Assembly: GCF_004765795.1 (NCBI RefSeq)
Contig: NZ_SBIV01000002.1
Span: 372,001 to 436,000 of the forward strand
Length of the DNA: 64,000 nt
Source: Halorussus marinus
GTDB taxonomy: Archaea; Halobacteriota; Halobacteria; Halobacteriales; Haladaptataceae
Direction: 5' to 3'
The notes beneath the pieces were generated by a model, which was not told the DNA's origin, made no database searches, and was given only the letters and a program-made list of their open reading frames with translations. The stretch's first letter is position 1. Each line of letters starts with the position of its first letter. Positions 24,860 through 34,983 of this stretch are shown here, in pieces. Made by a program: the position numbers and the translations under genes.

Positions 24860-25735
24860 TCAGAGCCGATAGCGCTCGCCGTCGACCGCCAGGGGCTCCT
24901 CGAACGCCTCCTCGACCGGGTAGTAGTGGGCGAGGTGGACCAGCCGCGTCTCCGCGGCGTCGAGTTCGTCGGCCAGCGCGAGCGCTCCCTCGCGGGTCAT
25001 GTGTTTGGTGCCGAACGTTCGGGGGACGCCGTCGGGGCCGTGGTGGTCGCCGCCGGCGGGGTGGTGCTCGCAGAGGTCGGCGGGCACGATGGCGTCGGCG
25101 AGCAGGAGGTCGGCGCCCGCCAGCGCCTCCCGGGACCGTTCGGGGATCCCGTAGCTCGTGTCGCCGGTCAGCGAGAGCGTCGCACCCGTTTCGGGGTCCT
25201 CGACGACGACGCCGTAGCAGACCAGCGGCGGGTGGTCGACCGGCACCAGTCGGACCTCGAAACCGCAGGCCGCGAAGACCTCGTGGGGCGCGTGATCCGA
25301 CACCGTCACCCGGTCGAGGTAGTCGTACTTGTCTCGGATCGTGTCGGCGACGCTCTCGCCGGTGACGGGGTCGACCTCGCTGGCGGCGTGGACCGGCAGG
25401 TCCTCGAACAGCCGGTAGGCGTTGCCCAGCCCGTCGAGGTGGTCGAAGTGGATGTGGGTGATCAGCGCCTCGTCGGGGAGCGCGACGTCGCGGTGGAGAA
25501 ACTGGTGGCGAAAGTCGGGACTCAGATCGATCAGTAGGCACTCGTCGGTGCGCTCGTTGCGGACGTGGACCGAGAAGCGCGAGCGCTCGACGCCGCCGCT
25601 GGCGTCGATTCCGCGCTCGCGAAGTCGGCGACGCGTGTCGTCGCCCGGATCGCGGGCCGCCTCGCAGGTGTCGCAGTCACACCCCGGCGTTGGGGTGCCG
25701 GTCGTGTCGCCGGTGCCGAGTAGCGTGACTTCCAT
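24860..25735 (-). CDS. MBL-fold metallo-hydrolase (PhnP-like)
   Basis: This 291-residue beta-lactamase-fold hydrolase shows the dinuclear zinc motif HIHFDHLDG (about residue 96), LTGDTSYG (about 180) and a C-terminal HLAHYYPVEEAF. The N-terminal CDCDTCEAARDPGDDTRRR resembles PhnP-type cyclic phosphodiesterases, which carry an extra cysteine zinc site there. It probably cleaves a phosphodiester or lactone; the substrate is not predictable, and no phn genes are nearby. It is convergent with the arylsulfotransferase-like gene. Confidence 0.88.
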   Translation of the reverse strand: MEVTLLGTGDTTGTPTPGCDCDTCEAARDPGDDTRRRLRERGIDASGGVERSRFSVHVRNERTDECLLIDLSPDFRHQFLHRDVALPDEALITHIHFDHLDGLGNAYRLFEDLPVHAASEVDPVTGESVADTIRDKYDYLDRVTVSDHAPHEVFAACGFEVRLVPVDHPPLVCYGVVVEDPETGATLSLTGDTSYGIPERSREALAGADLLLADAIVPADLCEHHPAGGDHHGPDGVPRTFGTKHMTREGALALADELDAAETRLVHLAHYYPVEEAFEEPLAVDGERYRL

Positions 25736-25814
25736 CTGCCCGGGGGTATGAGCGTCGAATACAAAGCTTCCCGGGACGGGGCCGCGTCGGTCCGGTCCGT
25801 CGGCGGCGGGCCGT

Positions 25815-27197
25815 TCAGTGGTCGTGGCTGTGCCCGCCGTCGGCGCTCGCGCCGCCGGAGATGTCCCCGCCAGCGACCAGCGCGTCGTGGTCGCCCTCGA
25901 TCATGTCGAGGTCCTTGAGGTTGTCTCGCTCCTCGAAGTCGATGACGGCGTCGAGAAAGTCCTCTTGGGTGAGCTCGGTCCGCTCCTCGGTCAGCGCGTC
26001 GAGGACGGCCTCCCGGAGCACCATCCGGAGGTCGCTACCGGTCAGCCCCTCAGTCTCCTCGGCCAGCGCCGCGGGGTCGAAGTCCGCGATCTCCATCGGC
26101 CGGGTGATGAGCCGGAGGATGTCGGCGCGCATCTCCACGTCGGGCTTGGGGAAGTTGACGATCTCGTCGAAGCGCCGCCACGCCGCGGCGTCGAGCTGGT
26201 CGGGGTGGTTGGTCGCGCCGATCAGCAACACGTCGTCCTGGATCAGGCTGATGTCGTCGATGGACTTGAGCAGGGTGTTGACCGCGCGCTTGATCGCGGC
26301 GTGCTCGTCGGACGACCGGGTCTTGGCGACGAAGTCGAACTCGTCCATGAACAGGATACAGGGCGAGAGCCGCTTTGCGACCTCGAACACCTTCTCGACG
26401 TTCTTTGCGGTCTCGCCGAGGTACTGGCTCGTGATCATCGAGAGCTTGACCTCCACGAAGGGGAGATCGAGGTCGTAGGCCAGCGCGCGGGCGGTCGAGG
26501 TCTTGCCGGTGCCCGGCGGGCCGACGAACAGGAGCTTGCCGATCTCCCGGAGCCCGATGTGGGCGAGGTACTCGCGGTGCTCGATGGCCTTGACGATCTT
26601 GTGGATCTCGGCCTCCTGATCGGTGGTGAGCACGAGGTCGTCGAGGGTGGTCTCGATCTCCTCGGGCGCCCGGATGTCCACGAGATCGAGCATCTCCTCT
26701 TCTTCCTCGTCGGCGAAGTACTCCGCGAGCAGGCCGTCGATCCACGCCCGGTCGGCCTGGACCGGGCGGTTGGCGTCGCGGGCGGCCTCGTAGTCGGCGC
26801 CGTCGACTTCGTCCTCGAAGGCGGCCGCCAACGCGGGGTTGTGGAGCACGCGCTCGTCGGCCCGCCCGAGGAACCACTCCTCGGCCATCTCGGGCTGGGT
26901 GAGTTCGAGCGATCCCGAGAACTCGTCGCGGTCGGTGAACATCAGCTCGGAGATCGCGCTCCAGGGGTTGTCGACGCCCGTCGCCCGGCGGGCCGTGTCG
27001 ATCGTCGCCCGGAGCGGGCGCTCGATGCCCAACGGCGAGTCGCCGTCGGTTCCGGGCCGGTCCCGGTCGGTCTCGCCGTCTGGCCAGAACACCTGTCGGT
27101 AGCGTGGGGGAAGGTCGTTTTCGTCCAACTCCCGGTCGTCGTTGTAGACGCGCGTGGTAAGCAGGAACTCGACGACGTCCAGAGCCGCGTCGCTCAT
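25815..27197 (-). CDS. AAA family ATPase, FtsH/CDC48-like single domain
   Basis: This 460-residue protein has an N-terminal region without a recognised domain (about residues 1-180) and one AAA+ module with Walker A GPPGTGKTSTARAL (about 225), Walker B CILFMDEFD (about 282), sensor 1 LIGATNHPDQLD and an arginine-finger segment AAWRRFDEIVNFP. The helical lid follows, and the tail is His-rich (SHDH). Archaeal single-AAA ATPases of this type may be protein-remodelling machines; the partner is unknown. The start at 27197 is supported by a TATA box 29 nt upstream; a start seven codons earlier is less likely. Confidence 0.88.
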   Translation of the reverse strand: MSDAALDVVEFLLTTRVYNDDRELDENDLPPRYRQVFWPDGETDRDRPGTDGDSPLGIERPLRATIDTARRATGVDNPWSAISELMFTDRDEFSGSLELTQPEMAEEWFLGRADERVLHNPALAAAFEDEVDGADYEAARDANRPVQADRAWIDGLLAEYFADEEEEEMLDLVDIRAPEEIETTLDDLVLTTDQEAEIHKIVKAIEHREYLAHIGLREIGKLLFVGPPGTGKTSTARALAYDLDLPFVEVKLSMITSQYLGETAKNVEKVFEVAKRLSPCILFMDEFDFVAKTRSSDEHAAIKRAVNTLLKSIDDISLIQDDVLLIGATNHPDQLDAAAWRRFDEIVNFPKPDVEMRADILRLITRPMEIADFDPAALAEETEGLTGSDLRMVLREAVLDALTEERTELTQEDFLDAVIDFEERDNLKDLDMIEGDHDALVAGGDISGGASADGGHSHDH

Positions 27198-27222
27198 TCC
27201 CCGGAGTTTTGATGCCACGGGT

Positions 27223-27230
27223 GCTTAAGC
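27223..27230 (-). promoter_or_regulatory. TATA box of the AAA ATPase gene
   Basis: GCTTAAGC on the minus strand is centred about 29 nt upstream of the chosen ATG at 27197. It supports that start over the in-frame codon at 27218. Confidence 0.5.
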
Positions 27231-27273
27231 GCGTCGAAGCCGCCCGAACGCGGGGGAGACGGCCGCGGGCGCG

Positions 27274-29052
27274 TCAGGCCCGCGGCGCGTCCTCGTCGAC
27301 GTACACCACCACGCTACTGACGATACAGCCGCTGTCGTGGGCGAACCGCTGGACCTCGTGGCGCTCGTAGCCGTCCATGTACTGGTCGATGTCGCCCGCG
27401 TTGTCGTACTCGTCGGTGCAGGTGGCCGACTCGCCGAACGCGAAGACGATCGGGGGCTTGTCGTCCATCCCCGCGATCAGTTCGGCGCGGTCGGTGCTGT
27501 CGGTCTCGGCGCCGTATGTCTCCATGTACCACGCGAACGGCAGTCGCTCGAACCAGCCGTCGCCCGCCGGCGGCGTCTCGTGGGACTCGGGATCGGGGGC
27601 GTAAAACTCGTCGCCGTCGAAGTCGGTGTCGTCGCCGTAGTACAGCGCGTCGATACCGTCGTTGGCCTCGACCACCCGGCGTAGCTCGCCGAGCAACGGC
27701 TTCATCTCGCTCGACGACTGGGCGTACTGGACCAGCTCGTTGTCCCCGCTCTGGGCGTCGGCGAACGAGGTGCCGTAGGCGGTCGCGCCGACCTGCGCGA
27801 CGACCAGCAACACCACTAGCCCGGCGGCGGTGGCCGAGACGGCGTCCCCGTCGGTCACGCTCTCGAACCCGACGCGGGCGACCAGCGCGAGCCCGACCGC
27901 GGCCGGAATCACCAGCGGGACGACGACGTGGACCATCTCCCACGGGAAGTGGTTCGAGACGATGACGGGGTAGCCGAGGAAGCTGAATATCCCCCAGTAG
28001 GACGCGAACGCGACCGCGTCGCGGGGGCGCTCGCCCGAGTAGCGGTCGACGAGGAAGCCGACCACCGCGAACCCCACGAGCACGAGCGCGCCCGTTTCGA
28101 GCACCGGGATGAAGTCACGGATCGCCGCGAGGTACGAGTCGGTGTTCCCGCTTCCCCACTGGCCGGTGAACGCGTCCCACGACCCGAGGGTGGCCTCCTC
28201 GACCAGCGCGGGCACCAGCGTCGGATCCCGGAGCGTCTCGCCCAGCGTCGGGCTCGGGACCGCCGCTTCGCCGCGGGGCGCGTAGAAGAACACGACGACG
28301 GCCAGAAACTCCACGGCCGCGAGCGCGAAGTGGTGCCACCAGTCGGCGAGGCTCCGCGCGGTCGTCCGGACCTGCGCCCAGACGGTCCCGAGGAGGCCGG
28401 CCTCGCCGGCCCGCCGGGTGAACAGCCGGTGGTCCCACAGCAGGGCGGTCGCGCCGAGCCAGCAGACGGGGTAGACCAGCGCGTTCTCCTTGGTGGTGAC
28501 CGCCAGCGCGAACGCCGCGGTCCCCAGATAGAGGTGGCGGGCCTTCCGGGTGTCGTAGGCCCGGACGTAGAAGGCGAACGCCGCGAGCATGAACCCCGCG
28601 AGCAGCACGTCGTTGCGGTAGAACCGCGAGTAGTAGAGCACGAGCGGGTTGGCCGCAAGCACCAGCGCGTACGCGATCATCTCGGCGCTCCGGAGTCGGT
28701 CCCGAAACAGGAGGGCGGTCAGGGGCAGGAGCCCGCTGATGAGCGCGACCGGGAGCCGCATCGTGAAGTCCGAGGCGCCGAGGAGTTCGAACACCTGCGC
28801 GTCGACGATGGTCAGGAACGGCCCGTGGACGATGGGCCGATACCAGTAGACGCCCGTCTCCATGTAGCGGTACGCCCAGTAGGCGACCCGGGCCTCGTCC
28901 TGGTGGGCGACCCGGGTGCCCAGACCAACGAGTCGGATCGCCACCGCGAACAGGGCGACCGCGACGACAGCGAGTTCGGTCCGGGAGGCGTAGCCGGTCA
29001 GCGTCTCGCGGGCGGTCGCGGTCGACGGGCGCGATTCAGTCTCTGAAGCCAT
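27274..29052 (-). CDS. Flippase activity-associated protein Agl23 (TIGR03663-like)
   Basis: This 592-residue polytopic membrane protein has about eleven hydrophobic segments and a C-terminal extracellular domain (about residues 450-592). The first external loop has the HQDEARVAYWAYRYMETGVY signature, and GPFLTIVDAQVFELLG follows; both are typical of the archaeal Agl23/PMT-like glycosyltransferase family. In haloarchaea these proteins are linked to dolichol-phosphate sugar handling in N-glycosylation. No other agl gene is adjacent. The exact reaction is not established. Confidence 0.85.
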   Translation of the reverse strand: MASETESRPSTATARETLTGYASRTELAVVAVALFAVAIRLVGLGTRVAHQDEARVAYWAYRYMETGVYWYRPIVHGPFLTIVDAQVFELLGASDFTMRLPVALISGLLPLTALLFRDRLRSAEMIAYALVLAANPLVLYYSRFYRNDVLLAGFMLAAFAFYVRAYDTRKARHLYLGTAAFALAVTTKENALVYPVCWLGATALLWDHRLFTRRAGEAGLLGTVWAQVRTTARSLADWWHHFALAAVEFLAVVVFFYAPRGEAAVPSPTLGETLRDPTLVPALVEEATLGSWDAFTGQWGSGNTDSYLAAIRDFIPVLETGALVLVGFAVVGFLVDRYSGERPRDAVAFASYWGIFSFLGYPVIVSNHFPWEMVHVVVPLVIPAAVGLALVARVGFESVTDGDAVSATAAGLVVLLVVAQVGATAYGTSFADAQSGDNELVQYAQSSSEMKPLLGELRRVVEANDGIDALYYGDDTDFDGDEFYAPDPESHETPPAGDGWFERLPFAWYMETYGAETDSTDRAELIAGMDDKPPIVFAFGESATCTDEYDNAGDIDQYMDGYERHEVQRFAHDSGCIVSSVVVYVDEDAPRA

Positions 29053-29184
29053 GGATCAGCGAGCGAGACAGAGAGATCGGTCGACGCGCGCCGCGAGCGG
29101 GGAGTCTCATTACACGCTAATGCCGGGGGTTCGGACAAATAGTTTCTGGACCAACTCCTCTCGACGCGGGCGGAGTTCTACGGT

Positions 29185-29192
29185 CATTTATG
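29185..29192 (+). promoter_or_regulatory. TATA box of the thiolase gene
   Basis: CATTTATG is centred 28 nt before the ATG at 29217. An in-frame ATG at 29190 lies within this box, so 29217 is the better start. Confidence 0.5.
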
Positions 29193-29216
29193 AACGTCCG
29201 GGACGCAACGAGTAGT

Positions 29217-30359
<1,143 letters not shown>

Positions 30360-30383
30360 TACGGAGGCGATCTCGGCGACCGC

Positions 30384-30578
30384 TCACCCGTCGGGGTCGA
30401 AGATGTCCTCGATCCGGCACTCGAACCGATCGGCGAGCGCGAACGCGAGTTCGAGCGACGGGTCGTAGCGGCCCCGCTCGATCGAGTTGATGGTCTGGCG
30501 CGTGACCCCGACGTCGTCGGCGAGGTCGGCCTGACTCAGGCCGCGTCGCTCGCGGAGGTCCGGCAACGAGTTTTTCAT
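30384..30578 (-). CDS. Small XRE-family HTH regulator
   Basis: This 64-residue protein is almost entirely one Cro/CI-type helix-turn-helix: LRERRGLSQADLADDVGVTR, then QTINSIERGRYDPSLELAF. It belongs to the short YgzD/YozG-like group usually encoded next to a DUF2178-type membrane protein, as here. The ATG overlaps the preceding gene's stop (30575-30578), so they are translationally coupled. A cluster of GTAAAG/CTTTAC half-sites upstream of the pair is the likely operator. Confidence 0.92.
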   Translation of the reverse strand: MKNSLPDLRERRGLSQADLADDVGVTRQTINSIERGRYDPSLELAFALADRFECRIEDIFDPDG

Positions 30579-30973
30579 CGGCGGGCGCCGACCGCGAGCG
30601 CCATCGCTCCGTACGTGACGTACAGGGCCGCGACCGTCCACGCGACGCCGGCGGCCATCGGCCCCCACTCGAAGCGGCCCAGCGCGTCGAGCGCGACCAG
30701 CGCGGGGAAGACGATCGCCGAGAGCACGCCGTAGAACCCCACCGTCTTCGCGCTCGCGACGCGGTGGATCGACTCGTCGCGCTCGTCGAACAGCGTCGCG
30801 TCGGCGCGCCACTCGATGGCGACGGTCGCGCCCGCGAGCAGGGCGAACGCCCCGACCGCCCACAGCCGGTATCCGAACCCGATGAGGGCGGCGAACAGCA
30901 GGCCGGCGAGCGTCCACAGGCCGACGTAGGCCCGGCGATACGAGGTCGCTCCGAAGGTTTCGGTTCGTGTCAT
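30575..30973 (-). CDS. DUF2178-like membrane protein paired with XRE regulator
   Basis: This 132-residue protein has about four hydrophobic helices. The loop FDERDESIHRVASAKT is the typical DUF2178 acidic/His motif between helices two and three. Such proteins are commonly co-encoded with a small XRE regulator and may act as its membrane-embedded sensor or antagonist (inference from gene pairing). The ATG at 30973 (MTRTETFGATS) is preferred to a codon four positions upstream. Overlap with the downstream regulator is 4 nt. Confidence 0.82.
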   Translation of the reverse strand: MTRTETFGATSYRRAYVGLWTLAGLLFAALIGFGYRLWAVGAFALLAGATVAIEWRADATLFDERDESIHRVASAKTVGFYGVLSAIVFPALVALDALGRFEWGPMAAGVAWTVAALYVTYGAMALAVGARR

Positions 30974-30996
30974 GGGTGGTGTCAAGCGCGCTTGTC

Positions 30997-31030
30997 GTAA
31001 AGCTCGCTTTACAGTAAAGTCTCTTTTACA
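30997..31030 (-). promoter_or_regulatory. Cluster of GTAAAG/CTTTAC half-sites over the DUF2178-XRE promoter
   Basis: On the plus strand GTAAAGC (30997-31003) and GCTTTAC (31006-31012) form a perfect 7-bp inverted repeat with a 2-nt centre. The next GTAAAG (31014-31019) pairs with the same CTTTAC across 1 nt, and a relaxed CTTTTAC follows (31023-31029). The first palindrome covers the expected TATA position, 28 nt upstream of 30973. This is the layout of a cooperative autorepressor operator. Confidence 0.6.
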
Positions 31031-31121
31031 CTCGACAATAAATCTAGGGGTGATCGAGCGATCCGAGAGCAGAAAACCGCGATCGGCCGTCGACGAAAGG
31101 GAGCTCGAAGAGCCGGCCGGC

Positions 31122-32804
31122 TCAGTCGTCGGCGCTCGCCGCGCCGGGCGAGACGTGGCCGTCGGGGACGGTGCCGTCGTCGTTCCAGCCCCGGACCGCG
31201 TAGTACTCGTCGAGGGCGTCCTCGAAGCCCGGCAGGTCGTAGGGCAGTCGGTCGGCCTCGCGGTCGATCCCCCGCTTGTTGTTGAAGTGGCGTTCGAGTT
31301 CGACGATCCGATCGCCGACCGCGAGCAGGTCCTCGAAGTCCGCGCCGAACAGCGACTCGTAGCGCTCGGGGCTCATGAAGTCCCGCGAGAACTTACAGAC
31401 CACGCCGGCGTCGTTGAGCGCCATCAGGTTCTCGCGTTTCACGAGGCGCTCGGGCTTGCCCTCCAGACCTCTCGGCGCCATGCCCTCCTCTTTGGGCACG
31501 AGGGGGTACTCGACCGAGTAGAAGGTCGCGTACATGTGATCGCCGCCGCGGTTGGCGACCGCGTACGAGAGCCCCTGCCCGTGGAGGACTCGGCCCTCGT
31601 GGGCCGCAAAGTCCATGCCCTTCACGGTCCAGTTGCCGACCCCGAGGTCGTCGTGGATCCGGTCGATCCCCTCCGCGAGCGTGTCGCCGACGCCCTCGCG
31701 GTTGGCGATCTTCTCGACGAGGTCGAGGATGAGCTCCTCGTCGCCGAACTCGTCCTCGCTCGCGAGGTACGCCGAGACGGTGTTGCCCGTCGAGATGGTG
31801 TCGAGACCGTAGCGGTCACAGAGCTCGTTGGACTTCATCACGTCGACGATGTCGTCGATGCCGGCGTTCGACCCGAACGCCATCGCCGTCTCGAACTCCG
31901 GGCCCTCGGTCTCGACGCCGGCCGCCTCGTCTCTGGTCGGGAGTTTGCACGCGAACGCGCACGCCGAGCAGGTCCCTTTCTTGTACTTTTTCTGCTCGAC
32001 CGCGTCGCCGTTGATCCCCTCGGCGCCCTCGAACGACTGCTCGGAGAAGTAGTAGGAGGGCAGGCCGTCGATCTCGTTGGCGAGGTCCATCACCGAGACC
32101 GTGCCCTGTCGTTTCATGATGTGGTCTTCGGTCGCGGCCTCGCGGTGGATCTCCATCTGGGTCGCCGGGATCTCGATCTCGGGGGCGGCGTCGCCCTCGA
32201 ACGTGATCGCCTTGACGCCTTTCGCGCCGAGCACCGCGCCGAGTCCGCCCCGACCGAACGCCCGCTCTTCGGTCGTCATGATGGAGGCGAACCGGACCTC
32301 GTTCTCGCCCGCCGGCCCGATGCAGGCGACGTGTTCGCTGCTGAGTCCGTGGGTCTCCTCGATGTACTCGCAGGTCTCGGGGACCGTGGCGCCCGCCAGA
32401 TCGGCCACCGGTTCGAACTCGACGCCCTCGTCGGTGACGTGGATCGCGAGCGTCTCGTCGCTCTCGCCGACGATCTCGACCGCGCTGTAGCCGGTGTCGG
32501 CGAAGTTCCGCGACATGAACCCGCCGGCGTTCGACGACAGCAGGCCGTCGGTGAGCGGCGACAGCCCGGTGGCGTTCATCCGGCCCGTGAAGCTCATCGT
32601 CGACATCTGCATGGGGCCGGTGGTAAAGACCAGCCGGTTGTCGGGGCCGAGCGGGTCGGCGTCGAACGGGATCCGATCGTGGCCGAGTTTGGTCCCGACG
32701 CCCCGACCGCCGATGAACGATTCGAGCACGTCGTCGATGTCCTCCGTGCGGGTTTCGCGCTCGCCCAGATCGACCGTGAGCAGCGGGCCCTTGCTGTGTA
32801 TCAT
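31122..32804 (-). CDS. Aldehyde:ferredoxin oxidoreductase family protein (tungsto/molybdopterin)
   Basis: This 560-residue AOR-family enzyme has the N-terminal LTVDLGERETRTEDID, the GGRGVGTKLG segment and the pterin-binding NLANEIDGLP-type region. The 4Fe-4S ligands are C-x2-C-x3-C in CSACAFACK (about residue 276) plus a late cysteine in DAGVVCKFSRD. It should oxidise an aldehyde or related substrate to the acid and pass electrons to ferredoxin, using a bis-pterin tungsten or molybdenum site. The start MIHSKGPLLTVDLG at 32804 matches family starts. It is monocistronic; the 180-nt spacer upstream shows nothing else coding. Confidence 0.93.
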   Translation of the reverse strand: MIHSKGPLLTVDLGERETRTEDIDDVLESFIGGRGVGTKLGHDRIPFDADPLGPDNRLVFTTGPMQMSTMSFTGRMNATGLSPLTDGLLSSNAGGFMSRNFADTGYSAVEIVGESDETLAIHVTDEGVEFEPVADLAGATVPETCEYIEETHGLSSEHVACIGPAGENEVRFASIMTTEERAFGRGGLGAVLGAKGVKAITFEGDAAPEIEIPATQMEIHREAATEDHIMKRQGTVSVMDLANEIDGLPSYYFSEQSFEGAEGINGDAVEQKKYKKGTCSACAFACKLPTRDEAAGVETEGPEFETAMAFGSNAGIDDIVDVMKSNELCDRYGLDTISTGNTVSAYLASEDEFGDEELILDLVEKIANREGVGDTLAEGIDRIHDDLGVGNWTVKGMDFAAHEGRVLHGQGLSYAVANRGGDHMYATFYSVEYPLVPKEEGMAPRGLEGKPERLVKRENLMALNDAGVVCKFSRDFMSPERYESLFGADFEDLLAVGDRIVELERHFNNKRGIDREADRLPYDLPGFEDALDEYYAVRGWNDDGTVPDGHVSPGAASADD

Positions 32805-32985
32805 GGTCTCAGGTATCGTGTATCGCTTCGGAGGTGATAAAGATGGCCACACGCCAGACTCGGCGTCAGTTCGAGCGCCCTCGGCGAATCAGTTCGGTAG
32901 TCGGCGGCGAGCCGACGCCGGCGCGGGGACGCCGGGTCTGAAGTCGTCGTCGCCCGCGACCGGAGACCCGCGAGTCTGCGCCGCG

Positions 32986-34869
32986 CTACTCGTGGGGATG
33001 ACAGCGATCGATCGCCTCGTGGACCGACTCCTTCCGGCCGAGGAAGGTGATGTGGTCGCCCTGCTGGAGGGTGAAGTCCTCGGTGGGGACCTCGCTGTCG
33101 CCGCCCCGGCCGACCATGGCGATGAGGACGCCGTTGGGGAGCTGATCGTCGAGCTCCGAGATGGTCTTGCCAACGAGGTCCTCGGCGGTGACCTCGATCT
33201 CCTGAACGTCGCCGGACCGACCGATCTCGGTCATCCAGTTCGACAGCGCGGGCCGTTCGATCACGTTGTCGATGGCCCACGCTGTCGCCGACGAGGCGTC
33301 GATCGTCCGGACGCCGAGGTCCTCGAAGGCGTCGACGTTGTCGGGGTTGTTGGCCCGCGCGATGACGGTCTCGACGTCGAACTTCGAGTCGGCGAGCTGT
33401 GCGACCAGGAGGTTGGCGTCGTCGTCGCCGGTCGCGGCCACGACGATCTTGGCGTTGCCGGCGCCCGCCTTCCTGAGTATCTCGGTGTCGGTGCCGTCGC
33501 CGTGGTGGGCGGTAAAGCCCGCTTCGCGGGTCATCTCCACCATCTCTTGCTCGCGCTCGATGATGACGACGTTCTCTCCGCGCTCTTCGAGGCGTTCGGC
33601 GAGCGCACGGCCCACCTTGCCTCCTCCGATGATGAGTACACGCATTGGTATCACGTCCAGATATTCGGCGATGTGGCGGGCGAAGCCGCCCTCGAAGACG
33701 ACCGTCGTCAGGATCACCAGAAAGACGGTCCCGACGAGGACGCTCGCTGCCTGCGGATCGTAGTAGGCGTTCGCGGGGTTGCTCAGCTCGACGGCGAACA
33801 GCGTCGCGACCGACGCCGGGATGATACCCCGAGGGCCGACCACGCTCATGAACAGCTTCTCGGCGGTCGTGTACCGATCGCCCGTCGTCGAGAGGAACAC
33901 GAGTAGCGGCCGCACGACGAGCGCGACCACCAACACCACGACGATCCCGCCCAGCCCGAGCGACACGAGGTCGCCGAGCTGGAGGAGCGCCGCCAGCGCG
34001 ATGAAGACGAACGACAGGACCAGCAGGGTCACGTCGCCCTTGAACGACTCGATGTTCTCCTCGTAGGGGAGATCGGCGTTGCCGAGCAGTATGCCGGCGG
34101 TCGCGACCGCCGCGATGCCCGCCTCGGTCGCCAGCGTGTTGGCGCCACCGTAGGCGACCAGCGCGCCGGCGAGCGTGACCAGCCGGGCGTTCTGCGGGGC
34201 GTTGTCCGGCGAGAGGTCGACGTACCGAAGCAGGTACCAGATGACCCCGGCGACGACCATGCCGACCACGATCCCGATGCCGAGCCGTCGCGCGAAGTCC
34301 GCGAGCACCGCGGTCGCGGTCGGGTCCTCCTGAACGACCAACTGGAAGATGACGATTGCGAGGATCGCGGCGGTCACGTCGTTGACGACGCCCTCGGTTT
34401 CGAGGGCCGTCGCCACGCGGTCTCGGACCGGAACGACCTCCAGAATCGGCGTGATGACCGTCGGGCCGGTCGCGACCAGCAGCGAGCCGATGAGCAGCGA
34501 CAGCTCCCACGTCTCGCCGAGCGCGAACCGAATGACGGCGGCGGTCCCGACCAGCGAGATCATAGCCCCGAGCGTGACCAGCCTGATGGTCGCCGACGGG
34601 GCCTCTCGAAGCCGGTCGAGCTTGAGGTGGAACGCGCCCTCGAAGACGATGATCGCCACGCTCAGACCGACGATGGCCGAGAGGCTCTCGCCGAACGTCT
34701 CGGCGGTGACGATGCCGAATCCGGTCGGACCGACCGAGATGCCCGCGAGGATGAGAAACAGCACGCTCGGCACCTGAAATCGGTCGGACAGTACCTGTGC
34801 CGCCACTCCGAGGCCGAGAATACCGGCCACGAGGGGGACGAGCCCGACGCCGCTACCGCCAGCTGACAC
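32986..34869 (-). CDS. CPA-type cation/proton antiporter with C-terminal TrkA-N and TrkA-C domains
   Basis: This 627-residue protein begins at GTG. About residues 1-400 form a 12-13 helix Na+(K+)/H+ exchanger domain with GPTGFGIV, IIVFEGAFHLKLD, ATGPTVITPIL and a paired-acid GVVNDVTAAI (ND in place of the usual DD/ND pair). From about 408 (RVLIIGGGKVGRAL) a Rossmann TrkA-N domain binds NAD(H) or nucleotide, then a TrkA-C domain (about 545-627) with QEIEVTAEDLVGKT likely binds a ligand such as c-di-AMP. It probably exports Na+ or K+ under nucleotide control. It follows the acyl-CoA ligase gene in position but is likely transcribed separately. Confidence 0.92.
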   Translation of the reverse strand: MSAGGSGVGLVPLVAGILGLGVAAQVLSDRFQVPSVLFLILAGISVGPTGFGIVTAETFGESLSAIVGLSVAIIVFEGAFHLKLDRLREAPSATIRLVTLGAMISLVGTAAVIRFALGETWELSLLIGSLLVATGPTVITPILEVVPVRDRVATALETEGVVNDVTAAILAIVIFQLVVQEDPTATAVLADFARRLGIGIVVGMVVAGVIWYLLRYVDLSPDNAPQNARLVTLAGALVAYGGANTLATEAGIAAVATAGILLGNADLPYEENIESFKGDVTLLVLSFVFIALAALLQLGDLVSLGLGGIVVVLVVALVVRPLLVFLSTTGDRYTTAEKLFMSVVGPRGIIPASVATLFAVELSNPANAYYDPQAASVLVGTVFLVILTTVVFEGGFARHIAEYLDVIPMRVLIIGGGKVGRALAERLEERGENVVIIEREQEMVEMTREAGFTAHHGDGTDTEILRKAGAGNAKIVVAATGDDDANLLVAQLADSKFDVETVIARANNPDNVDAFEDLGVRTIDASSATAWAIDNVIERPALSNWMTEIGRSGDVQEIEVTAEDLVGKTISELDDQLPNGVLIAMVGRGGDSEVPTEDFTLQQGDHITFLGRKESVHEAIDRCHPHE

Positions 34870-34983
34870 CTTGTATAACCTCCGTGTCCGTGTCCAATGT
34901 CCTGAGGGGCTTAAAAACGGTCGGTTGCGATGGATCCGGCAGAGATTGTGAGTACTCGCGTCTCCGCCGGCGGTCGGGGCGGG

